From Bryobacterales bacterium (GTDB lineage: Bacteria > Acidobacteriota > Terriglobia > Bryobacterales > UBA6623): a stretch of 32,601 nucleotides of DNA. The first letter of the stretch is position 1. Each line of letters opens with the position of its first letter. This document shows, in pieces, positions 23,224 through 29,650 of the stretch. The position numbers and the translations under genes were made by a program. Under the pieces are notes generated by a model that saw only the letters and a list, made by a program, of their open reading frames with translations, was not told the DNA's origin and did no database searches. Location of the stretch: the NCBI GenBank assembly GCA_022826925.1, contig JAJDTX010000173.1, positions 1-32,601 on the forward strand, written 5' to 3'.

Positions 23224-24465
23224 CTAAGGTGCAAGCGGCGCGCCCGAAGGATCCACCCATGGCACGCTATGGTCGCCATCGACCGCAAGGGTTTCGGGCG
23301 GGGAGTCGATGTGGAAGATGGACCACGGCCCCGGGATGAACGGATAGCGCTCGACCACCGATTCGTCCACCTCGACGCCGATGCCGGGCCTGTCCGGCAT
23401 CACGAGATGTCCGGCCTCGAGTTGCAAGGGCTCCGTGAGGATCTCGTCCGCGACCGGGAAGGCGTACATGCCGGGCTTGCCGTCATTGGAGTGCAGCGGG
23501 TATTCCAGCCACTCCACGACGCTCTCGTTCCAGCAAACTCCCAATTGGGCGGCCGCAATCACTTCCAAGAGTGTCCCCCAGCTATGGAAAGCGAAGCGGA
23601 TGCCTTGCCGTTCAGCGCCCGCGAACACGCGCTGGCCCATGGCAAAGCCCCCTTGGCAGCAAACGTCCATTTGCACGAAGTCGACACCGCCAGACTCGAT
23701 CAGATCTTGAAACGACGCCTCGTCGGGCTCGTGTTCCCCGGATGCGACCGGCAGCGGCTGGCTGTCGTGCAGGCGCTTGTAGCCCGCGTGATCGTCCGGT
23801 GGCAGGGGCTCTTCGACCCAGTAGGGGCTGAGCGGCTCGAGATCTTCGCACAGCTGACGGATCGTTGCCGGAGAGTAGCTGCGGTCACCCATCCGCCACC
23901 AGGCGTGGCAGTCCAGCATGATCCCGAAGTCCGGCCCGGTTGCCCTCCGAATCGCCTCGGTCGTCCGCATGTCGCCCTCCGGTCCTGCAGCGGGCCGGAG
24001 CTTGTAGGCGGGAAACCCCAGAGCCTGAACGGCCGCAGCCTCGGCCGCGTAGCCTGCGGGAGGCATGTACATGCCCGCCGACCCGTAGCATTTGATGCGA
24101 TCGCGCTTGGCGCCGCCGAGCAGCGATGACATCGGCACGCCCTCGGCCTTGGCGGCTGCGTCAATGACCGCGACCTCTACCGCGTGGAAGGTCTTCTGAG
24201 TGTCGAGGCCCGCCGAGAATCCGTAGTCGCGCCAGCCCAGGGGATCGCGCCCCTCCAGGAACGGGCCGATCGTGCCGTCGATTTCGCGCACGGCGCGTAC
24301 ATGTGCCGGTCCGGGCGCGAACCCCACGATGCCCCCATCGGTGTGGACCCGAATCAGCATCGCATCGCGCTTCAGTATGGTGCGCAGCCCGCCGTGGAAC
24401 GGCAGGCGAATCGGATTCTCGAAGGGGCAGGACATCAACAGCCCCTCAACCTTGGTGATTCTCAC
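23224..24465 (-). CDS. enolase-superfamily dehydratase (mandelate racemase/muconate lactonizing enzyme family)
   Basis: 413-residue cytoplasmic enzyme, no signal peptide. Barrel landmarks are K155 in AYKLRP, D185 and H187 in LDCHAWW, E218/E219 in WVEEPLPPDD, E244 in ASGEHE, D267 in QMDVCC and H294 in FHSWGT. The D-x-H third-strand motif points to the acid-sugar dehydratase group rather than to muconate cycloisomerases; the exact sugar acid is unknown. The GTG start at 24465 is well supported by AAGGAG with 5-nt spacing. It differs from the exported relative at 2918-4159 in keeping the Asp metal ligand. The gene is divergent from the DUF6624-like gene. Confidence 0.9.
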   Translation of the reverse strand: MRITKVEGLLMSCPFENPIRLPFHGGLRTILKRDAMLIRVHTDGGIVGFAPGPAHVRAVREIDGTIGPFLEGRDPLGWRDYGFSAGLDTQKTFHAVEVAVIDAAAKAEGVPMSSLLGGAKRDRIKCYGSAGMYMPPAGYAAEAAAVQALGFPAYKLRPAAGPEGDMRTTEAIRRATGPDFGIMLDCHAWWRMGDRSYSPATIRQLCEDLEPLSPYWVEEPLPPDDHAGYKRLHDSQPLPVASGEHEPDEASFQDLIESGGVDFVQMDVCCQGGFAMGQRVFAGAERQGIRFAFHSWGTLLEVIAAAQLGVCWNESVVEWLEYPLHSNDGKPGMYAFPVADEILTEPLQLEAGHLVMPDRPGIGVEVDESVVERYPFIPGPWSIFHIDSPPETLAVDGDHSVPWVDPSGAPLAP

Positions 24466-24550
24466 GTCATCTCCTTGATTGCCGGCCTACCCCACGAACG
24501 CCGGCTAGCTTGGGACAAGTCCCTAGGTCCATCGTAAGAGTTCGGGCCGC

Positions 24551-24580
24551 TTGCCTCGGGACCGGGGCGCGGCGTAGGCT
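24551..24580 (+). promoter_or_regulatory. promoter of the DUF6624-like gene
   Basis: TTGCCT (24551-24556) and TAGGCT (24575-24580) with an 18-bp spacer, and only GAGCGC between the -10 and ATG 24587. This is the best case in the window with both hexamers and a leaderless geometry. Confidence 0.45.
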
Positions 24581-24586
24581 GAGCGC

Positions 24587-25132
24587 ATGCGGATCCTAGT
24601 GGCATTCTTCACCGTCGCCATGTGCCTGCCTGCCCAAACCGTCCCGTGCACGGCCTCGGACGAACTCCGGGAGATCTTCGTTGCCGATCAGGACGACCGC
24701 AAGGAGAGCCCGATCGACTGGAGCATCGTGGGCAGGCGGGACAGCGAACGCCGCGAACGAGTGGCGGAACTGATCGCCGCTGGGGAGGTGCGATGTCCGG
24801 TGGACTTGTACCGGGCAGGACTGGTCTATCAGCACGGATACTCGCCTAGGCATTACCTGCTGGCCCACATCCTTGCTACGGCCGCAGCATTTCAGGGGCA
24901 CGAACCGGCGATCAAGCTCTCGGCCTCGACCCTTGACCGGTACTTGCGAACAATTGGGCGACCGCAGGTCCTCGGCACGCAATTGGGCAAGATCCCCGGG
25001 GACGACCAGTGGTCGCCTGAACCATTCGATCGCGAAATGTTGCCTGACTTCGTTCGCCAGCTGTACAACGTTCCAAGTCTGGCCGATCTGGACGCGCGTC
25101 TTGAGCGCATGAACCAAGCCGACCAGCCGTAG
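24587..25132 (+). CDS. secreted DUF6624-like protein
   Basis: 181 residues with a signal peptide (MRILVAFFTVAMCLPAQT). The mature part carries the conserved run CPVDLYRAGLVYQHG, then AHILATAAAFQG and STLDRYLRTIGRPQVLGTQ, which matches my recollection of the DUF6624 family (D-Y-A-QHG, AH-LA, LDRYL--GRPQ--GTQ). Function is unknown. It has its own promoter-like sequence just upstream, no Shine-Dalgarno, and is convergent with prmC. Confidence 0.75.
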   Translation: MRILVAFFTVAMCLPAQTVPCTASDELREIFVADQDDRKESPIDWSIVGRRDSERRERVAELIAAGEVRCPVDLYRAGLVYQHGYSPRHYLLAHILATAAAFQGHEPAIKLSASTLDRYLRTIGRPQVLGTQLGKIPGDDQWSPEPFDREMLPDFVRQLYNVPSLADLDARLERMNQADQP

Positions 25133-25161
25133 TTCGCTGCCGGACATCCAGTCGGCGCGAA
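25133..25161. terminator. bidirectional hairpin between convergent genes
   Basis: TTCGC-T-GCCG (25133-25142) pairs with CGGC-GCGAA (25153-25161) with one bulged T. It fills the 30-bp gap between the DUF6624-like stop and the prmC stop, so it may terminate both. There is no strong T-tract. Confidence 0.4.
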
Positions 25162-25162
25162 A

Positions 25163-25996
25163 TCAAGGTCCCGCTCGCGTCGCAACGACTCGGTCGATGC
25201 CGGCTAGGTCGGGCAGGAAGTCCGGATGCTGCCACTGGGATTTGTCGAACAGCGCCGCGACCGCTCCTCTGGTGCCAAACCCAATCTCAGCCAGTAGCCA
25301 TCCCCCGGGCTTGAGGACGCGGCGGGCGTCAGCGACCAGCCGCCGGAAGACTCCCAGGCCGTCCTCTCCGCCGAAGAGCGCGACGGGCGGCTCATGCCGC
25401 AGCTCGGCTTGCAGGCCCGGTGCATCCCTGAGCGGCACGTAGGGGGGGTTCGACACGAGCACATCGACTTGATTCCCGCGTATTGCATCGGTAAGGTCAC
25501 CCAAGAAAAATCCAACGTCGACACCTAGGTTTTCGGCGTTGGAGTTGGCCACTCTCGCGGCTGCCGCGGAGATGTCGCAAGCCAGTACCGACGCGCCCGG
25601 GGCGTGCTTGGCCAGGCTCACTGCGATGGCGCCTGATCCTGTGCCGACATCCATGACAAGGTCGCCCGGCCGGATGCGCTCGAGTGCAGCCTCGACCAAG
25701 TGCTCTGTTTCCGGCCGCGGGATCAGAACATCCGGATTCACGCGGAATTCAAGTTCGTAGAACTCCTGCAGCTCCCGGATGTACTGCATGGGAACGCCGT
25801 CGCAGCGCCTCTGCACCGCCTCTTCGTAGCGCTCGCCGAGGATGTGTTCGATCTCTTCGTCCGAATGCGCTACCAGCCAGGCTTGATCACGGCTGAGAAG
25901 ATCCGCCAACAGCACCCGGGCTGTCAGGTCTGGCGCATGAACGTGCCGCGCCCGCAGGCGCCGCGCTGCTTTGCGTAGTGTGGTTGCGATATTCAC
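25163..25996 (-). CDS. prmC: peptide chain release factor N5-glutamine methyltransferase
   Basis: Cytoplasmic SAM-dependent enzyme that methylates the Gln of the GGQ motif in release factors RF1/RF2. 277 residues. The N-terminal helical domain leads to the SAM-binding loop DVGTGSGAI (116-124) and the substrate motif NPPY (183-186); VLIPRPETEHLVE is the family linker. The usual neighbour prfA is absent. The start is GTG 25996 without a good Shine-Dalgarno. A vapBC relic lies 58 bp upstream on the same strand. Confidence 0.94.
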   Translation of the reverse strand: MNIATTLRKAARRLRARHVHAPDLTARVLLADLLSRDQAWLVAHSDEEIEHILGERYEEAVQRRCDGVPMQYIRELQEFYELEFRVNPDVLIPRPETEHLVEAALERIRPGDLVMDVGTGSGAIAVSLAKHAPGASVLACDISAAAARVANSNAENLGVDVGFFLGDLTDAIRGNQVDVLVSNPPYVPLRDAPGLQAELRHEPPVALFGGEDGLGVFRRLVADARRVLKPGGWLLAEIGFGTRGAVAALFDKSQWQHPDFLPDLAGIDRVVATRAGP

Positions 25997-26053
25997 CTGA
26001 AGACCGGGAGTTTGGCTCGCTCCGCAGGCATTCTTAGCTGCCCTCTCTCGGAT

Positions 26054-26125
26054 TCAACACCGAACCGCGTGGCGATGAACATGATTGGGCTAGTCCAGCG
26101 CAATCACGACATTGACGTTGGGCAA
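26054..26125 (-). pseudogene. remnant of a VapC-type PIN-domain toxin
   Basis: Minus-strand codons from TTG 26125 read LPNVNVVIALD, then a TAG, then PNHVHRHAVRC and a TGA. This matches the PIN-domain opening of VapC toxins (LPDVNVLLAL...PNH.HH..A..W), with the first acidic residue changed to Asn, an internal stop and loss of the rest. It follows a VapB-like stub on the same strand. Confidence 0.55.
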
Positions 26126-26136
26126 CGCCCTCCAGG

Positions 26137-26199
26137 TCATTTACCCAGCGCCCTAGTGAGGGCCAGAACGTCGTCATCGATCATTACCGTCACGCGCAT
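26137..26199 (-). pseudogene. truncated VapB-type ribbon-helix-helix antitoxin
   Basis: ATG 26199 begins a 20-codon frame, MRVTVMIDDDVLALTRALGK, ending at TGA 26137-26139. This is the standard N-terminal strand and first helix of VapB antitoxins (MRTTV.IDDDVL..A.AL), cut after the first helix. The PIN-like relic begins 11 bp later. The promoter hexamer TACGAT is still present 6 nt before the ATG. Confidence 0.5.
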
Positions 26200-26205
26200 A
26201 ATCGC

Positions 26206-26215
26206 ATCGTACTAT
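26206..26215. promoter_or_regulatory. overlapping divergent -10 hexamers
   Basis: ATCGTACTAT at 26206-26215 is TACTAT on the plus strand (26210-26215, 6 nt before ATG 26222) and TACGAT on the minus strand (26211 down to 26206, 6 nt before ATG 26199). The two hexamers share a TA step, so a single symmetric site could start transcription in both directions. Confidence 0.4.
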
Positions 26216-26221
26216 CGCGGC

Positions 26222-26480
26222 ATGGCAACCGCCGACGCAACCACTGGCCCGGCCGCCGGGCCGGCGGAGCGGGTCCGGGCGTCCCCCCCGGGACCACGGG
26301 GTCGCCGAGATCGACGCCGGCGAGGCTTCTGTCGGTCGGGCACTGCGAGAAGCGGCAGCCGAGAGGCTATGCGATGCCGTTCCGCTGGCCGCGCTGATGC
26401 CGAATCTGCAGCGCGACAAGTGTCACCCGCACCCGGGTCGGACCCGACGGCGCATTCACGATGCCCGGGCGCATTGAGGC
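26222..26480 (+). pseudogene. possible small ORF with a C7-tract frameshift
   Basis: The frame from ATG 26222 runs through a run of seven C at about 26283-26289. Dropping one C joins it to another frame reading DHGVAEIDAGEASVGRALRE, then AAAERLCDAVPLAALM, which looks more protein-like than the unshifted Arg-rich frame. The joined product would end near 26480 at TGA or TAG-type stops. No family is recognised. It may be a small protein, a relic or chance; its divergent leaderless-type promoter is the main reason to list it. Confidence 0.2.
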
Positions 26481-26486
26481 GCGCCC

Positions 26487-28019
26487 CTAAATCATCCATT
26501 GACGGGCAATCTGATCATTCTCATCCGCCGTGATCAGCCAGTCGAGCAGTTGCGCCTTCAAGTCCCGGACGATTCCTCCGTAAGACGGGTCGTCGAAGAG
26601 GTTCGTCGATTCGCCCGGATCGTCCTCCAGGTCGTACAGTTCCCCGCCGTGGCCGACGTAGTAGTTCATTTTCCAGCGGTGGGTGCGAATCATCTTGGCG
26701 TCGGGATGGCGCACTCCGCCCACACCCTTGCCAGGAGTGAAGAAGTACCCCTCGTCACCGTTCGTGATGACTTCGGGCATGATGTTCTCGGAGAACTGGG
26801 CCTTGCGGGGCTCGTAGAGGCTTCTCTCACCTGCCACTAGGGGAGCGAAGCTTCGTCCCTGAACGTGATCCGGAACGGTCAATCCACACAGCTCTAGGAT
26901 GCTCGGCAGAACGTCCACCGTCTCTACCAGATCCGAGTACACGCCAGGCCGGATTCTTCCGGGCCAGCTCACCAGCAGGGGGATCCGGACGGAGTCCTCG
27001 AAGAAGACATTTTTCCCGAACAGCCCGTGATCCAGCATCTGATCGCCGTGGTCGGTGGTCAGAATGACGATGGTGTTCTCTGCTTGGCCGGTCCGTTCGA
27101 GTTCCTCTAGCGTCGCCCCCACCTCCTCATCGAGCCAGGTCATATCCCCGTAGTAGCTGCGGTACATCCACAGGAGACGCTGACGGTCCATGTTGTAGCG
27201 AGGCGTTCCGCGCAGGACCATCTTCTGCACCGGAAGGGGAAGCCGCTGGATGTAATCCAGCCCCACAGCCTTCGGTAGCGGAATCTCGACGTCGTTGTAG
27301 AGGGTGTCGTATGGCTCCGGGATAGTGTGCGGCGAATGCGGCTTGAAGTACGACGAGAAAAGAAAGAAGGGTCGATCGGAGGACACCAGGGATCGCAGAA
27401 CGTTCCGCGTCTCGCGACCGGTCCAAGCTGTCGGCGTGTACTCTTTCGCAACCACCGCCCGAAACGGATTCGTGCCAGCCGGCACATCGCCGGCCGTCGT
27501 CTGGTAGTGAACGTCTGCATTCGGATCAGCGCCGTTCCTCCACCGGACATAGTCGGAATACTGGTCGGTGCGACGGATGCCATCGTCGAGGAGGACTCTG
27601 TCGAATCCGGTGGATCGCGCGTGTTCGGCGGTTGGCGGATTGAAGTGCAGCTTGCCAACGGAGCCGGTGGCGTAGCCGGCGTCCTGGAGCAACCGCTGGA
27701 CCATAGGCTCCGGCTGCTGGTAGGGCGTGTAGTTGACCCGGTTCTTGTGCGAGTGTGGATAGCGTCCCGTGAAGAAGCTCAGGCGCGATGGGACGCAGAC
27801 GGGCGCCTGGACGCATGCCTGGGTGAAATTGGCTGAACGCGAGGCAAGGGAGTCCAAGTTCGGGGTCCGGATGATCCCGTTGCCGTTCGCCCCGAGGCAA
27901 TCGAACCGCCACTGATCCAGCATGATGAACAGCACGTTCGGGCGGATACCCGCCGGGACCTGGGCGGCAGCGCTCGCGGCGCCGGCCTGCACAAATGCTC
28001 TACGCGTGATGGACGACAT
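26487..28019 (-). CDS. Tat-exported sulfatase
   Basis: 510-residue member of the formylglycine-dependent sulfatase family, which hydrolyses sulfate esters of carbohydrates or other substrates. It has a Tat-type N-terminus (SSITRRAFVQAGAASAAAQ). The modification motif C75-V-P-S-R79 lies in CVPSRLSFFTGR; metal and active-site residues appear as D35/D40 (MLDQWRFD), K123 (GKLHF), K226-P-H228 and D323-H324 (TTDHGD). ATG 28019 is chosen because GAGGAG lies 10 nt upstream; the open frame to 28169 is not protein-like. The gene follows, on the same strand, the remains of a TonB-dependent receptor, suggesting an earlier uptake-and-desulfation operon. Substrate unknown. Confidence 0.93.
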   Translation of the reverse strand: MSSITRRAFVQAGAASAAAQVPAGIRPNVLFIMLDQWRFDCLGANGNGIIRTPNLDSLASRSANFTQACVQAPVCVPSRLSFFTGRYPHSHKNRVNYTPYQQPEPMVQRLLQDAGYATGSVGKLHFNPPTAEHARSTGFDRVLLDDGIRRTDQYSDYVRWRNGADPNADVHYQTTAGDVPAGTNPFRAVVAKEYTPTAWTGRETRNVLRSLVSSDRPFFLFSSYFKPHSPHTIPEPYDTLYNDVEIPLPKAVGLDYIQRLPLPVQKMVLRGTPRYNMDRQRLLWMYRSYYGDMTWLDEEVGATLEELERTGQAENTIVILTTDHGDQMLDHGLFGKNVFFEDSVRIPLLVSWPGRIRPGVYSDLVETVDVLPSILELCGLTVPDHVQGRSFAPLVAGERSLYEPRKAQFSENIMPEVITNGDEGYFFTPGKGVGGVRHPDAKMIRTHRWKMNYYVGHGGELYDLEDDPGESTNLFDDPSYGGIVRDLKAQLLDWLITADENDQIARQWMI

Positions 28020-28102
28020 AACTGGAAGGCTCCTCGTTGGGGCCGGCACAGCCAGCCCTCCGGAACATGGTCGCAGCTTCGGGTCCAGCGGCGGGCGGGA
28101 CG

Positions 28103-28740
28103 CTACCAGAGAAGCTTCATCCCCAACTGGATCTGGCGAGGGCGTTCGCTTGGCTGGTGGCACGACCAAAATTGCGGTTGTTCACAGAAGTGCTCGGGCT
28201 ACCAAGAAACCGGAGCGTTCGTGAAGTGGAAGAACTCGCCGCGCACTTGAAGGGCCAGTTGCTGACCCACCGAGAAGTTCTTGAAGACGGAAAAATCCCA
28301 GTTCGTCACTCCAGGGCGCCGGATGTCCGGCAAGAGCCGGCCGGTGTTTCCGAACGTGCACGGTACCGGCTGCGAGAACACTGAAGTGTCGAAGTACCGG
28401 TCCAAGCGCTCCACCACTGAGGCGGAGAGCCTTCCTCTCTTGCGGTTGTTGTTGGGTCTCAAGTATCCGTTGCCGGCCCGGCAGTGTTCGCGGTAGTGGG
28501 TCGCAGCCGGAATCCCGTGCTCATGATGATGCCATTGAGCTGCTATCCTCCCAGCACCGCGTCTGCCACCGGATTCCGGCCCGCCCCATAGCCCGCCCCC
28601 GGCCGAACGGCAGGTCATAGACGTAACTCAATACGAGGTGCTGGGAAATGTCGTTGCTGGGCCCAGCGACCAGTGCGATCTGACTCAGGATCTCATGAAG
28701 CAACGCTCGGCGGACGCGAGGTTCAGGGGCTTCGTCAGAG
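28103..28740 (-). pseudogene. C-terminal remnant of an Oar-like TonB-dependent receptor
   Basis: Several minus-strand frames together spell the end of an Oar/CarboxypepD_reg-type outer-membrane receptor: LNLASAERC, then HLVLSYVYDLPFGRGR, then AVLGG-stop-QLNGII (the stop replaces the usual Trp), then FDTSVFSQPVPCTFGNTGR and NWDFSVFKNFSVGQQLALQV, then FHFTNAP, and finally RQIQLGMKLLW before TAG at 28103-28105. At least three frameshifts and one nonsense change separate the pieces. The signal, plug and most of the barrel are missing. It ends 83 bp before the sulfatase start. Confidence 0.8.
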
Positions 28741-28870
28741 CCCGGGGAGGCGTTTGGCCGGTGCTGGGATTTCCAGAGGGGCAGTGACGCTGCGCAATGC
28801 CGCGCGGACCGCGTCCTTAAACCGTGGCATGTGGCTAACGCAGCCTGATCGGTCGGACAGACAGACGCGA

Positions 28871-28891
28871 TATAGTGAATACAAATATTCA
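28871..28891 (+). promoter_or_regulatory. promoter and operator of the toxin-antitoxin pair
   Basis: A -10-like TATAGT (28871-28876) abuts a perfect inverted repeat TGAATA-CAAA-TATTCA (28876-28891). Such a palindrome, overlapping the likely transcription start and about 22 bp before the antitoxin ATG, is a good candidate binding site for autorepression by the antitoxin. Confidence 0.5.
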
Positions 28892-28913
28892 AAGGCTTTG
28901 GAGAGTCAGCGAC

Positions 28914-29141
28914 ATGCCAACTTCGATTCGACTTGCCCCTGAAACCGAGCAACGGCTTGATTTCTTGGCCTCGCAGACCGGGCGGACGAAGGCGTTCTAT
29001 CTGCGCGAGATGATTGAGCGCGGTCTTGGTGACATGGAGGACTACTACCTTGCGGCGGACGTACTTGAGCGCCTTCGTCAAGGCAAAGAGAAAGTCTATT
29101 CCTCAGCTGACGTGAGAAAGGCCCTTGGCTTGGACGATTGA
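28914..29141 (+). CDS. RelB-type ribbon-helix-helix antitoxin
   Basis: 75-residue antitoxin. The N-terminal ribbon-helix-helix part is PTSIRLAPETEQRLDFLASQ, followed by GRTKAFYLREMIERGL; the acidic C-terminal tail (DMEDYYLAADVLERLRQGKE... VRKALGLDD) is the toxin-neutralising segment typical of this group. ATG 28914 has GGAGAG 8 nt upstream; an in-frame extension to 28875 would run through the operator and is rejected. It overlaps the toxin gene by 17 nt. It should repress its own promoter, probably with the toxin. Confidence 0.85.
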   Translation: MPTSIRLAPETEQRLDFLASQTGRTKAFYLREMIERGLGDMEDYYLAADVLERLRQGKEKVYSSADVRKALGLDD

Positions 29142-29391
29142 ATACACCGCCTCCGCTGCGAACCAACTTCGCAAGTTCGACAAGCTGATGGCTCGACGTA
29201 TCGTCGACTATATGGACGAGCGAGTTGCCGGAGGGGGGCACCCGCGGAACTTGGGTAGAAGCCTGTCCGGCCCATTGGGTGAGTTTTGGGGATATCGGGT
29301 AGGGGATTGCCGCGTGATCTGCGACATTCAGGACCATGCGTTGCGGGTCTTGGTCGTGAAGATTGGTAGGCGCGACAAGGTATATCAGTGA
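29125..29391 (+). CDS. RelE/ParE-family toxin
   Basis: 88-residue cytoplasmic toxin of the RelE/ParE fold. Typical segments are MAWTIEYTASAANQLRKFDK, LSGPLGEFWGYRVGDCRVIC and VLVVKIGRRDKVYQ. The conserved GEFWGYRVGDCRV strand and the GRRDKVY end point to the RelE side, so ribosome-dependent mRNA cleavage is the family expectation. The TTG start at 29125 is inside the antitoxin gene (17-nt overlap), which probably keeps toxin translation below that of the antitoxin. The gene looks intact. Confidence 0.85.
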   Translation: MAWTIEYTASAANQLRKFDKLMARRIVDYMDERVAGGGHPRNLGRSLSGPLGEFWGYRVGDCRVICDIQDHALRVLVVKIGRRDKVYQ

Positions 29392-29400
29392 ATCGGTCTC

Positions 29401-29429
29401 GTCGATGCAGCGGGATCATGCGCTGCGAC
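29401..29429. terminator. hairpin after the toxin gene
   Basis: GCAGCG (29407-29412) pairs with CGCTGC (29421-29426), extended by GTC/GAC across a bulge. There is no T-tract. It lies 10 bp after the toxin stop. The remaining gap to feoB (to 29650) shows no recognised gene. Confidence 0.3.
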
Positions 29430-29650
29430 GGATTGCATTGCACGGCTTCTGTGCTCCGCCGCTCTCTTGGGGCGCACCAAGACGGTCTGTGTTCATGCAC
29501 GTTGAACACGGCCGATTCGCTATCACTACGCATAGCTTCTGCAATGCGCAGCCCGAAAAGAACCATTGCGGCGGCGCGGATGTTTGGCCCAAGTCGCGAA
29601 CCAACCAAGGGCCGAGCGATTACCCGCATGTCCGGCCTGGGCACGGTGTC

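Noticed and set aside
29096..29644. 182-codon minus-strand ORF opposite the toxin gene
   Set aside because: Overlaps the well-supported toxin gene and has no recognisable family.
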